64,000 bases of DNA from Hydrogenothermaceae bacterium. GTDB lineage: Bacteria > Aquificota > Aquificia > Aquificales > Hydrogenothermaceae. A program made the position numbers and the translations under genes. Shown piece by piece: positions 54,521 through 62,631 of this stretch. The notes beneath the pieces were generated by a model that did not search any database, was not told the origin of the DNA, and worked only from the letters and a program-made list of their open reading frames with translations. Positions within the stretch are counted from its first letter, which is position 1. Each line of letters begins with the position of its first letter. The stretch spans positions 248,001 to 312,000 of the forward strand of contig JAOABC010000001.1 in assembly GCA_026418535.1 (NCBI GenBank). Reading direction: 5' to 3'.

Positions 54521-56251
54521 TTAACATCCTCCTGTATTATCTGGACAGCCGCATGGATAGTCTACTATCTTCACGTTAGATCTCTGAGGAGGGTTTACCA
54601 CTTTAACTCTTTTTATGTAGTCTATGGTTATGTCGTATACTGGCCTGAGTTTTTTTATGTTCTTGCCAGCTCTGTGCATGTTGCCACCCCATGCTGCCAC
54701 TACGTAGTTTCTATTTGGGTCTAGGTCTTTTCCGTTTACCTTTATGTTGGACAGTCTCTTCCCTGGTTCTCCGTTTATCCTTATCTCATACTCTAAGCCC
54801 AGGGCCCTACTCATATCTCCACCTTGTTGGTAGAGAGGATTAGAGTTAAAGACGTTATCCGCTATATCTTCCAGTATATTTTTCATCTGGCTTCCTGTCA
54901 TCTCAAACTTATAAACATCTGGATAAGTTATGGCGGTCATACTGTAAACGTCGTCTACAGTTATATCATCTCCTGACAGCAGAGTTGTTCCCCAACGATA
55001 ACCAGAATTGAAAACAATCTCACAGTCTGCCTCTTCCTTTATAGCTTCCATTATTACCCTGTCGAATGTAGAGTAGAAGGTGTCTCTCTTGTAGAGAGTG
55101 GTCTGAGTTTTTCCTATTACCTGGGATAGTTCTTTCTCGTAAGGTTCATAGAGTTTGTTTACAAGGTTTTCCACTTCCTTATCCGGTTTTATAAAGTTAG
55201 ATGCTACAGGATAGAGCTTAAAGGCGAAGTTTGTGATCTTCTTATTCTTCACCTCAAGGTCTAGTCTTCCAAGGTATTTTCCATGGCTTCCGGATATAAC
55301 TATGATAGTGTTGTTTACCACTACAGGACTTGGTGCTGGGTCATGAGTATGTCCAGACAGTATAACATCTATACCGTTTACCATCTTCGCTACAGCCTGG
55401 TCTACAGTAAAACCATCGTGAGAGAGAAGGACTACTATATCTGCCCCTTTATTTCTCACTTCCTTAACAAATTTCTGTAACCTCTCTATTTGTATTCCAA
55501 AAGTCCATCCCTCTGTAAACTCCTTCGGGTTGGCTATAGGAGTGTAAGGGAATGAGTTTCCTATCACTGCAACTTTCGTACCACCAACATCCCTTATAGT
55601 GTAAGGCTTGAATATCAGGTCACCCCAGATGTCATCTGCTACGTTCTGAGATATAAACTCAGCTTTTAGGTGTTTGTTTACAAGCTCTAAAACTCTATCT
55701 TTACCGTATGTATACTCCCAGTGTCCAACCATTATATCTACACCAAGGGCATTCTGAGCTTCCACGATCGCTTTAGCCTTCGTGAATAGTCCTACAGCAG
55801 TGCCCTGCCATGTATCTCCAGCGTCCATAAAGAGAACTTTATCACTTCCTCTCTCCGCTTTTATCTGGTTGATTAAGGTTTTTATGTAAGCCACTCCCCC
55901 CATCTTACCGTACTTTTTAGCTAGCTCCTCAAAGGTTATATAGGTATCGAAGTATGCTCTCATACTTTTTGGTTTTATTTTGTAGTAGTCCATAAAGGTC
56001 TGTCCACACAAGAAACCAGGCGTCCCCACAAGCTCCTTAGCTGAGATTAGGTTTGATGGTTCCCTCCAGTATAGAGGCTTTAGGTGAGCATGTAAATCAC
56101 ATATGTGTAGCAGTGTAATATTCCCAACAGGTTTAAACTCGAACAGCTTTTCTGGGTTTAGATTGTTTAACTTTGCAAAAGCATCCTCCGCAGTTAGAGA
56201 AAACCCTGCTATAGCAGCAAGGTGAAAAAGATCCCTTCTTGATATATTCAT
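54521..56251 (-). CDS. soxB: Sulfate thiohydrolase SoxB
   Basis: A 576-residue periplasmic enzyme with a twin-arginine signal (SRRDLF). It removes the terminal sulfone of SoxY-bound thiosulfate as sulfate. The calcineurin-like dimanganese site is intact: LLHICDLHAHL, FMDAGDTWQGTAVG, VGHWEYTYG, LLSHDGF and LSGHTHDPAP. The C-terminal 5'-nucleotidase domain is complete, and a Cys-rich end (DYPCGCPDNTGGC) is unusual. The gene follows the soxA pseudogene by 10 bases. Confidence 0.95.
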   Translation of the reverse strand: MNISRRDLFHLAAIAGFSLTAEDAFAKLNNLNPEKLFEFKPVGNITLLHICDLHAHLKPLYWREPSNLISAKELVGTPGFLCGQTFMDYYKIKPKSMRAYFDTYITFEELAKKYGKMGGVAYIKTLINQIKAERGSDKVLFMDAGDTWQGTAVGLFTKAKAIVEAQNALGVDIMVGHWEYTYGKDRVLELVNKHLKAEFISQNVADDIWGDLIFKPYTIRDVGGTKVAVIGNSFPYTPIANPKEFTEGWTFGIQIERLQKFVKEVRNKGADIVVLLSHDGFTVDQAVAKMVNGIDVILSGHTHDPAPSPVVVNNTIIVISGSHGKYLGRLDLEVKNKKITNFAFKLYPVASNFIKPDKEVENLVNKLYEPYEKELSQVIGKTQTTLYKRDTFYSTFDRVIMEAIKEEADCEIVFNSGYRWGTTLLSGDDITVDDVYSMTAITYPDVYKFEMTGSQMKNILEDIADNVFNSNPLYQQGGDMSRALGLEYEIRINGEPGKRLSNIKVNGKDLDPNRNYVVAAWGGNMHRAGKNIKKLRPVYDITIDYIKRVKVVNPPQRSNVKIVDYPCGCPDNTGGC

Positions 56252-56261
56252 TCCAATCCTC

Positions 56262-56980
56262 CTATCTCACAAGCCCTGGTACTTCTATAGCAGCTCCGTT
56301 AGCAAATGATGTGACGTAAAGCTCAAGAGCGACCATCTCCTTCGAATCTAATGGAAGAACCTTCATCCCAGCTTGAGACATACACTGCTGGAACCTCTAT
56401 TCCATAGTGACAACCCTACTCTAGGTCATCCTATATCCAGGCCAGTGAGCTGCTGCTGTAGTTCCCTTCAAACCATTGTACTCATGCCCTAATGGTGACA
56501 ACCTCTGCATTCTCAGTACTAAACCAGCAGCATTCTCATGACAACTGGAGCAAGCTAAGTTTCTCTTTCCCCTCTTTAACTCAAACACATACTTACCGTA
56601 GTTGTAGTAGTCTTTTACAACCTAATTTGAAAAGGTTTATCTACCCCTTGATTTAGTTTCTGACACATCTGTATTCTCTGCTGTAGAGATATAACAGTGT
56701 TTAGCTTTGGCTCGTACTTCGGATAACTTCCGACCGCCTTCTTTAACTTTTCTTCACTGTGGCAGGAAGCACAAAACTTGTTGGAAATACCCATTGGTCT
56801 ATGGAAAAGAGCTCCACCAACCTCCTGGGCAAAAACTTCTCCTGGGTTTATGCCAGATTGGTAAAGTTTTAAGTCTTCTTCTGATATTGCTTGTCCCGCT
56901 TCATCAGAGAGTGCTAGATCTGACAACACTACTGAGCTAGCTAAAACAAGGCAGAATAATGCATTTCTATTTTTTAGCAT
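56262..56980 (-). pseudogene. soxA: soxA pseudogene (thiosulfate-oxidising cytochrome c subunit)
   Basis: The N-terminal 121 codons (56980-56615) are open: signal peptide, haem motif CASCH, and IQMCQKLNQGVDKPF. The frame is then lost at ~56620; the shifted frame continues as VVKDYYNYGKYVFELKRGKRNLACSSCHENAAG with a second CxxCH, down to HWPGYRMT, then TAG (56421-56423), SRVVTME, TAG (56397-56399), RFQQCMSQAG and the SoxA-like end ALELYVTSFANGAAIEVPGL. The Cys of RFQQCM is the residue that normally carries the active-site cysteine. A frameshift and two stops make a complete SoxA impossible by normal decoding. Confidence 0.88.
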
Positions 56981-57037
56981 AGCTACTCTCCTGAAAATAA
57001 TTTATCAAAGTATGAAGCCTCCATAAGGGGCTTTACT

Positions 57038-57364
57038 TTACACTTTTATATCTACTACTTTTTCTGTTACGTCACCTTTGTTGTCTTTCCACACTATCTT
57101 TAAGGGAGCAGATTTTGTAGCCTTTACGTAGAAGGATATAAATGGGTTTGCACTTACAGATCCAGATACTTCCATAGTGGTAATTTTATCGTCTCCGTAG
57201 AAAACTTCAACGGAAGTTATATGCTCAGCTGCTATGTATTTACCACTTTCCTTGTCCTTCATCAAACCTGTTTCCATTGGGTGCATTATAACGCTATCAA
57301 TCCTTATTAGATCATCTTTTTTATATTCTTTTGGGCTGATCTTTACCATTGCACTTTTTGGCAT
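57038..57364 (-). CDS. soxZ: Sulfur carrier complex subunit SoxZ
   Basis: A 108-residue protein of immunoglobulin-like beta fold, the partner of SoxY. It begins MPKSAMVKISPKEYKKDD and keeps the family pattern VIMHPMETGLMKDKE, the conserved VFYGDDKI and FISFYVKATKSAPLKIVWKDNKG. SoxYZ carries sulfur intermediates in the periplasm. It has no signal peptide of its own, as is usual; it is exported with SoxY. ATG 57364 follows AAGGAGG and lies 28 bases after soxY. Confidence 0.95.
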   Translation of the reverse strand: MPKSAMVKISPKEYKKDDLIRIDSVIMHPMETGLMKDKESGKYIAAEHITSVEVFYGDDKITTMEVSGSVSANPFISFYVKATKSAPLKIVWKDNKGDVTEKVVDIKV

Positions 57365-57391
57365 AACAGTCCTCCTTCTTTTAGTTTAAAA

Positions 57392-57856
57392 TTATCCACA
57401 ACCACCAACGGTTACCTTTACTAACTTTTGAGCTTTAATAAAACTACCATCTGCTAATTCCGCAACAGCAACAACGTTCATAGTTTCAGCTAACCTTACT
57501 CTTGTAGATAGATAAGCTTTTCCGTTAGCAGGAGTAAAGTAGATACTCATGGTCCTTGCGTTGTGGTTTTTTTCTGTCAATACGTGAATAGCTTTGACTT
57601 GTTCTACAGGAAGTTCAACCTCAACTGTTATAGGAACCACAGCACCGTTTTCAGCTATCTCTGGAGCTACCAGTTTCACCTTGTCCGAGTCTTTTACAGA
57701 CTTATCTTGTGTAATCTCTTTTAGGGCATCGGTGTAAGATTTTTTAGGTGATGGATTGTCTATCAACTCTGCTGCAAAACCACCATAAACAACACCGCTG
57801 AGGCTAATACCAGCTGTAGTTACCGCTGCAGTCTTTAGAAAAGTCCTTCTGTCCAT
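57392..57856 (-). CDS. soxY: Sulfur carrier protein SoxY
   Basis: A 154-residue protein with a twin-arginine signal (DRRTFLKTAAVTTAG) and the invariant C-terminal swinging arm ending VGGCG, where the Cys near the end carries the sulfur substrate. The preceding beta domain has VVPITVEVELPVEQVKAIHVL. It should act with SoxZ as the carrier on which SoxB works. ATG 57856 has AGGAGG upstream; soxW is directly before it. Confidence 0.96.
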   Translation of the reverse strand: MDRRTFLKTAAVTTAGISLSGVVYGGFAAELIDNPSPKKSYTDALKEITQDKSVKDSDKVKLVAPEIAENGAVVPITVEVELPVEQVKAIHVLTEKNHNARTMSIYFTPANGKAYLSTRVRLAETMNVVAVAELADGSFIKAQKLVKVTVGGCG

Positions 57857-57866
57857 AAAAACCTCC

Positions 57867-58301
57867 TTACTTCATAAAGTATTCTGTCATACTAATACTA
57901 TTGTAAGCTCCTGTATAAAAATATTCCAGTATCTTTAAAAAGTCTTTCTCTTCCCATGCACCAAACACAGACTTTATAAAAGTGCCGTCTGGCTTGAAGA
58001 AGTAGAACATAGGGGTCCCTGTGAATCCGTACTTTTTCCTAACTTCTATACCTTCTTTACTACACTTCCTGAGTTTAACCGGCACGAAGTTTTTACTCAT
58101 TGTATCTTCCACTCTCTTGCTATCAAAGACCTTAAACTCCATCAGATCACAGTAGTGACAAGTTGGAGAGTGTATGTAAACAAGTATCAGCTTGTTATCC
58201 TTCTTTGCCAACTCAAAAGCTCTGTTGTAGTCCACCCAGTTTATCTCTGCCTTCCCATTGGCAAATAACACAAACAATAGAAGGAAAAGTATCTTTTTCA
58301 C
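57867..58301 (-). CDS. soxW: Thioredoxin-like protein SoxW
   Basis: A 144-residue exported thioredoxin-fold protein (signal peptide 1-~17). The active site is SPTCHYCDLM (CxxC, Cys residues near 49 and 52), in the thioredoxin_7/SoxW context VYIHSPTCHYCDLMEFKVF, with GTPMFYFFKPDGT as the cis-Pro loop. SoxW keeps SoxY or other cysteines reduced. GTG start at 58301; its ribosome site CAGGAG lies inside the 3' end of the soxX pseudogene, so the two were coupled. Confidence 0.85.
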   Translation of the reverse strand: MKKILFLLLFVLFANGKAEINWVDYNRAFELAKKDNKLILVYIHSPTCHYCDLMEFKVFDSKRVEDTMSKNFVPVKLRKCSKEGIEVRKKYGFTGTPMFYFFKPDGTFIKSVFGAWEEKDFLKILEYFYTGAYNSISMTEYFMK

Positions 58302-58305
58302 TTGT

Positions 58306-58654
58306 TTACTCCTGTGTTAGTAGAAATGCTGTTAACTGACAAATTTCTTCAAATGTTAACTGACCTGTGGTTGCCTGAACAGTCATTCTACACATTGACA
58401 TGCCACGCAGTTTCCTTTTGAGACTATGCTGTACACTTCTTTACCTTTCTCGGCTAGTTTTTTAACAACTCTTTGTCTGCAAGGTTACAGTCTGGTGATA
58501 TTGCGTATATTTTTCCTTCCGGTGGAACATCCTTTACAATCATCTCTTTAGCTTGGGGATTCTCTATTACTGCGTCCTGTAAGGTCAGTGCAAAGGCTGA
58601 CATAGACAATACCATCAACCCGCCTACAGTCAACACTTTCTTTACTATCTTCAT
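58306..58654 (-). pseudogene. soxX: soxX pseudogene (cytochrome c subunit)
   Basis: From ATG 58654 a 66-codon frame gives a signal peptide and a SoxX-like N-terminus, ending at a TAG after KELLKN. One base shifted, the sequence continues KKLAEKGKEVYSIVSKGNCVAC, where the haem site ends in CAA, not His, and immediately hits a stop. A third frame then gives the SoxX C-terminus, MTVQATTGQLTFEEICQLTAFLLTQE, ending at 58306. Between CVAC and the C-terminus about 50 residues, including the Met-ligand region, are missing. The gene is thus frameshifted and internally deleted. Confidence 0.85.
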
Positions 58655-58690
58655 GCTACCCTCCTGTTAAATTTTCTTAAAAAACTTAGG

Positions 58691-58705
58691 GCAAATTCTG
58701 TGCCA
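58691..58705 (-). promoter_or_regulatory. Sigma-54 promoter of the sox operon
   Basis: On the minus strand TGGCAC-AGAAT-TTGC (58705 down to 58691): invariant GG and GC separated by 10 bases, a near-perfect RpoN (-24/-12) promoter. Transcription should start near 58679, giving a short leader to ATG 58654 with AGGAGGG. It would drive soxX (pseudogene), soxW, soxY, soxZ, soxA (pseudogene), soxB and downstream genes. Confidence 0.8.
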
Positions 58706-58755
58706 ATTAGAGGATAGTTTAAATGTAACGTTTTTATTGTGTGTGTAACAGAAAA

Positions 58756-58796
58756 CTGTCCCATTTGGGACAGCTTATATGTTCTAGATAGGACAG
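58756..58796. promoter_or_regulatory. Inverted repeat plus extra half-site, candidate activator-binding region
   Basis: CTGTCCC-ATTT-GGGACAG (58756-58773) is a perfect 7+7 inverted repeat; a further TAGGACAG half-site lies at 58789-58796, 23 bases from the matching half. The block is ~80-115 bp upstream of the predicted sigma-54 start, the usual place for NtrC-family enhancer sites. The inverted repeat could also end the upstream FCSD transcript, since GTTTTC follows it on the minus strand. Confidence 0.55.
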
Positions 58797-58797
58797 A

Positions 58798-60072
58798 TTA
58801 TCCAAATAAATCTCTCCATAAACCCTTAGCCCATTCATTGTATCTTTTAACAGTGGATTTTCTCCTTGTGTTATCTTCTCTGTGGGTTGGGATGATTTTT
58901 CCAGAAGACTTTTCTATTCTAAAGCTTGTCTCTGACATTATTGCCTCTTCATCACTTACCATAGAGTAGCATAGAACCATCAGGAGTTCATCCTTAGACT
59001 TCTTTCCTGTTATCTTTTCTGTAATATTGTTTGCCACAATCTTACCTTGCATATGGGCTCCAAAACCGGATTTAGGTAAGAAGGTTCTTGCAGAGTCTCC
59101 TATCACGTATACATCTTTAATTTTTGTTTCAAAGGTAAAAGTGTCTACCTCTACCCATTTTTGACCTGGCTCTAACAGGCCTATCTTTTCCACTATCTTT
59201 GAAGCCTTCATAGGGGGTATCACGTTCGCTAAACTGAACTTAAACTCTCCGTTTGTGGTTTTCACTATCTTTTTTCCATGATCTATAGACTTTACGTATG
59301 TTCCGGTTATATATTCAGCATACCCTTTATACAGTTCGTAGTATGCGTTCATAAATCCTTCAGCATTTATTATAGGTCTCTCGTTTGCATCTATAAAGTA
59401 CAACTTGGCTTTTAGGTTTCTTTTCTTCAGATAGTTCAAGATCACTGCAGCTCTTTCGTAAGGAGCAGGAGGACATCTATAAGGATAGGCTGGAACTGTC
59501 ATAACTATATCTCCACCTTCAAACTCCTCTATCAGCTTTTTTAAGTACAGATGCTCTCCCCCAGGTTTGAAAGCAGGAGGATAAGCCTTATAGAACGCTT
59601 TTTCTTCTTCATTTATATCGTAAGATATGCCGGGGGATAGGATTAAGAAGTCATAGAATACTCTTAAGTTTGGAGTGATAACAACCTTCTTATCCAGGTC
59701 TATATCCTGTACTCTATCGTTTATAACCTCTATACCGTACTTTACAGTCAGGTTATTGTAAGCAAAACACAGTTCTGAGAACTCGTAGAAACCTCCAAGG
59801 TAGTGATTGCTCATCGGACAAGATACAAAAAATGGGTTTTTCTCTATAAGAATAACAGACACTTCTGGATTTTGTTTCTTTATATACTTAGCTGCTGTGA
59901 TACCACCATATCCACCACCAATAACCACCACTTTAGCTTTTTTGTCTGACCTACTCTCTGTGTAGTTTGAAATACCACCAGCTACAGATTGTTCTAGAAA
60001 ACCAGTTGCCACTACAGATGCTGTAGCTAAGAACAAATCCCTCCTGTTAACACTTAATCTGTTCTTTGACAT
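58798..60072 (-). CDS. Flavocytochrome c sulfide dehydrogenase flavoprotein subunit (SoxF/FccB-like), copy 1
   Basis: A 424-residue exported flavoprotein with a twin-arginine signal (VNRRDLF). FAD site VVVIGGGYGGITAAKYI, the redox-active cysteine region YRCPPAPYERAA (~168-179), the second Cys in LCYSMVSDE (~374), and DVYVIGDSARTF near the flavin. It oxidises sulfide or loads polysulfide. A partner c-type cytochrome (FccA-like) is encoded upstream at 62.2 kb. It overlaps the Rieske gene by 26 bases, so both are translated together. Confidence 0.88.
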   Translation of the reverse strand: MSKNRLSVNRRDLFLATASVVATGFLEQSVAGGISNYTESRSDKKAKVVVIGGGYGGITAAKYIKKQNPEVSVILIEKNPFFVSCPMSNHYLGGFYEFSELCFAYNNLTVKYGIEVINDRVQDIDLDKKVVITPNLRVFYDFLILSPGISYDINEEEKAFYKAYPPAFKPGGEHLYLKKLIEEFEGGDIVMTVPAYPYRCPPAPYERAAVILNYLKKRNLKAKLYFIDANERPIINAEGFMNAYYELYKGYAEYITGTYVKSIDHGKKIVKTTNGEFKFSLANVIPPMKASKIVEKIGLLEPGQKWVEVDTFTFETKIKDVYVIGDSARTFLPKSGFGAHMQGKIVANNITEKITGKKSKDELLMVLCYSMVSDEEAIMSETSFRIEKSSGKIIPTHREDNTRRKSTVKRYNEWAKGLWRDLFG

Positions 60073-60763
60073 GTTTTTCTACCTCCATAACAACTGTTTT
60101 ATCCATCTCTTCTTTTGCTTTTTCTAAAGAGCCAAACTGCTCTATCATGTCTGACTTGTAAAGATCAAAGAACTCACTGAACTGGTCTTTACCTATTATA
60201 CCAGTTGCGTAGATACTCCCCCCTTCCATTACTAAGGACACTGCTGCCAAGGGAAACTCTGCTGGCCCCTCAACTATAGATCCACCGTTTATAGGGTCAA
60301 ACACAGATATATGTGCACAGCACTGGATTACTCCGGATTTTCCGGTAATTTCAGACTTTTCTTTCGATGAGTAGTAGTTTAGTAGAGAAAAGTCTTTTGT
60401 TGGATAGCTCCACTGGTGAGGACAGATTGCTGAGTAAGCCACTATACCCTTTTTGGAACCTATACCTCCTGTAAATCTGTAAACACTACCGTTGTTAAGT
60501 TTTATATCCAGTGGCTTTACTTCTCGGCCAGTATTTATTATGTAGCATGGAGTTGACCTGTATGGGTAAAAAAACAGAAGGGCTGTATTAGATTGTATAT
60601 CTGTCTCTTTCAACGGTGTCCCATCTTCCTTAACAAGAAGGGTTTTTTTATACTTTTTAAAATAACTTCCCTCTACAGCCAAAGCATCTTCAAACTTAAA
60701 AAGATTAAACATGCTTCCTACTGCAAATAAAGAACACGTTTTTAGAATATCTCTTCTGTTCAT
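60047..60763 (-). CDS. Rieske [2Fe-2S] protein with Tat signal
   Basis: A 238-residue protein starting MNRRDILKT (twin-arginine signal). The cluster ligands are CPH (Cys114, His116) and CCAH (Cys148, His151), in the CxH...CxxH Rieske order. The loop between them is 31 residues, about twice the usual 15-17, due to an insertion (TKDFSLLNYYSSKEKSEIT). The C-terminal ~70 residues are helical and lack further motifs. Encoded between two FCSD flavoproteins, it is likely an electron carrier of sulfide or sulfur oxidation rather than of the bc1 complex. Confidence 0.85.
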   Translation of the reverse strand: MNRRDILKTCSLFAVGSMFNLFKFEDALAVEGSYFKKYKKTLLVKEDGTPLKETDIQSNTALLFFYPYRSTPCYIINTGREVKPLDIKLNNGSVYRFTGGIGSKKGIVAYSAICPHQWSYPTKDFSLLNYYSSKEKSEITGKSGVIQCCAHISVFDPINGGSIVEGPAEFPLAAVSLVMEGGSIYATGIIGKDQFSEFFDLYKSDMIEQFGSLEKAKEEMDKTVVMEVEKHVKEQIKC

Positions 60764-60791
60764 TTTATACCTCCTTTGTCTAAATAAAAAA

Positions 60792-60810
60792 GGGGGATTT
60801 TAAATCCCCC
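60792..60810 (-). terminator. Terminator after the upstream FCSD gene
   Basis: GGGGGATTT and AAATCCCCC (60792-60810) with a minimal loop; on the minus strand the stem is followed by TTTTTTATTT. It separates the cytochrome-FCSD pair from the Rieske-FCSD pair. Confidence 0.8.
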
Positions 60811-60850
60811 ATATTTTACACTATAGTGAGTTTTGTGTTAGATATCTATA

Positions 60851-62164
60851 CTACCCCTTCCCCCATGTATCTGCTGCTATATTGTCATACCAGACTTGAG
60901 CGTATACTGCTTCTTTTTGCCTGAACTTCTCATCCATTCCAACTGGACTTACTCCTCCAGAACCTGACACAGCTTCAAACCCCTTATCACTGACTCTAAC
61001 GATGTGAGCAACAGATATTCCATAATCTGGAGAGACTAAACTGTAGCAAGTGTTCACCATGGTTATGTCGTCTATCTTCTGGCCGTTTATAGATGCAACT
61101 ATAGCGTTGGCTACAACTTTAGCTTCAGAGTTTGCAGAGTATCCTGACTTTGGAAGAGGTCCTGCTATACATGAATCTCCTAAGACATAGACATCTTTAG
61201 CTTTAGTAGATTCAAATGTCTTTGCTACTACAGGTGCCCAACCTTTCTCATCTGCAAGTCCAGATTTTAAGACAATCTCTCCAGCCCTCTGGTGTGGGAT
61301 GAAGTTTAAAACGTCAGCTTTAACTTTCTCTCCGGAGGACGTCTCTACAGTCTTTGTTTTAGGATCTATTTTCACAACCTTACCACCAAGGTCAGCCTGA
61401 ACCCACTCTATCATTCCCGGATAAAGAGCATTCCATGCTTCCATAAATAATTTCTGCTTTGCAAATTCATTTTTAGCATCCAAAATTATTATCTTAGATT
61501 TGGGCTTGTCGTTCTTTAGATACCAAGCAACCAGTCCTGCTCTCTCGTAAGGTCCAGGAGGACATCTAAATGGGTTTGGAGGAGCTACCATTACGAATAC
61601 TCCACCGTCTGGCATGGCTTCCAGTTGCTTTCTCAGCACTAATGTCTGCTCTCCAGCTCTCCAAGCATGAGGAATGTCGTTAACCATAGATTCTGAAGCT
61701 CCCTCTATAGCTCCAAAGTTAAAACTTATACCTGGAGAGAGGACTAGTTTATCGTAAGATACAGTTTTGCCATCGTTTAACTTTACTTTTTTTCCAGTAG
61801 TATCTATCTCTACTACAGATCTATGGACCACATTAACACTGTACTTTGACTTCAATACAGAATAATCAAAAGTTATCTCTTCTATCTTTTTAAATCCACC
61901 TATAACTGTGTTACTGAAAGGACAGGTTATAAACTTCTCATTAGGTTCTATCAAAGTAACAGCTATGTCTTTATCTGCTCTTCTGATATACTTGGCTGCT
62001 GTAGCACCACCAAATCCACCACCTACTACCACTACGTGAGCTTTTCCTTTTACTTGTTCTTGAGATAGCATAGAGGACATGCCAAATGCTTTATCTAATC
62101 CTATAAAAGTTGTAGCTCCTGCTACAGCTGTGACTTTCAAAAGTTCTCTTCTTGAAATTCTCAT
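60851..62164 (-). CDS. Flavocytochrome c sulfide dehydrogenase flavoprotein subunit (SoxF/FccB-like), copy 2
   Basis: A 437-residue exported flavoprotein with Tat signal (SRRELLK). FAD motif VVVVGGGFGGATAAKYI (~46-62), TCPFSNTVIGG (first Cys), FRCPPGPYERAG (~198-209) with the disulfide Cys, NTCYSLVSPDYG (~370-381) with the partner Cys, and DVYVLGDSCIAG. It keeps all FCSD catalytic features. The downstream position next to a monohaem cytochrome gene (62184-62495) makes this the likely FccAB pair. It differs enough from copy 1 to be an old paralogue. Confidence 0.9.
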   Translation of the reverse strand: MRISRRELLKVTAVAGATTFIGLDKAFGMSSMLSQEQVKGKAHVVVVGGGFGGATAAKYIRRADKDIAVTLIEPNEKFITCPFSNTVIGGFKKIEEITFDYSVLKSKYSVNVVHRSVVEIDTTGKKVKLNDGKTVSYDKLVLSPGISFNFGAIEGASESMVNDIPHAWRAGEQTLVLRKQLEAMPDGGVFVMVAPPNPFRCPPGPYERAGLVAWYLKNDKPKSKIIILDAKNEFAKQKLFMEAWNALYPGMIEWVQADLGGKVVKIDPKTKTVETSSGEKVKADVLNFIPHQRAGEIVLKSGLADEKGWAPVVAKTFESTKAKDVYVLGDSCIAGPLPKSGYSANSEAKVVANAIVASINGQKIDDITMVNTCYSLVSPDYGISVAHIVRVSDKGFEAVSGSGGVSPVGMDEKFRQKEAVYAQVWYDNIAADTWGKG

Positions 62165-62183
62165 AATACTAACCTCCTTCTTT

Positions 62184-62495
62184 TTATTTTAAGGTTGATA
62201 TATATTGAGCTATAGCTGTGATCTCTTCATCAGAGTATCCTTTTACTATTCTGTTCATTATAGTGCCTTTTTTCTTATCCTCTTTATAAGCTCTGAGGTC
62301 CATCTCTAAGACCTTTGCAGGCTTTCCGGCGATAGAGTACCCATTTTTGTTTGCACTTTTTCCTTCTGAACCATGACAACCGAAACAGGTAGTAGCCATA
62401 ACTTCTGCAGATTTTAGCGTGACCTCAGCCTTTGCATGGGCAAAAAATCCAACTGTTAACCCTGCTGCTAACCCCACAGTAACTAGCTTATACAT
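62184..62495 (-). CDS. Monohaem cytochrome c (FccA-like sulfide dehydrogenase cytochrome subunit)
   Basis: A 103-residue exported cytochrome c with a signal peptide (1-~23, ending HAKAE) and one haem site CFGCH (~38-42), with KGTIMNRI (~80-87) giving the probable Met ligand and YSDEEITAIAQYIS the C-terminal helix. ATG 62495 is set by TTAGGAGGTAAAAC; the longer frame upstream runs into the promoter region and is not used. It precedes the FCSD gene by 19 bases and is its probable electron acceptor. Confidence 0.88.
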   Translation of the reverse strand: MYKLVTVGLAAGLTVGFFAHAKAEVTLKSAEVMATTCFGCHGSEGKSANKNGYSIAGKPAKVLEMDLRAYKEDKKKGTIMNRIVKGYSDEEITAIAQYISTLK

Positions 62496-62520
62496 TGTTT
62501 TACCTCCTAACAATGATGTT

Positions 62521-62540
62521 TTTGAATTATTTTGAATTAT
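62521..62540. repeat. Tandem 10-base repeat upstream of the cytochrome gene
   Basis: TTTGAATTAT occurs twice head to tail (62521-62530, 62531-62540), between the TTGACA-containing promoter region and the cytochrome ATG (62495, minus strand). It could be a regulator site or the product of slippage. Confidence 0.5.
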
Positions 62541-62546
62541 TTTTAT

Positions 62547-62578
62547 ACGCTTTTTTTTCTTTGTCAAATACATATTAC
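62547..62578 (-). promoter_or_regulatory. Candidate promoter of the cytochrome-FCSD operon
   Basis: On the minus strand a perfect TTGACA is followed after 14-17 A-rich bases by TATAAAAAT, offering imperfectly spaced -10 choices. It lies ~60 bases upstream of the cytochrome start and just after the porin terminators, so a promoter is needed here; the exact -10 is uncertain. Confidence 0.4.
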
Positions 62579-62631
62579 ACAGATACATATAAAAATATTT
62601 GAATATTACATAATTAAAAATAAACAAAAAG

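Noticed and set aside
56380-56440. Both in-frame stops in soxA are TAG, which might hint at amber readthrough or code reassignment
   Set aside because: soxA also carries a frameshift, soxX has a deletion, and normal genes in the window use TAG as their stop (for example hpt-type and mtnP ends), so decay is the simpler reading.
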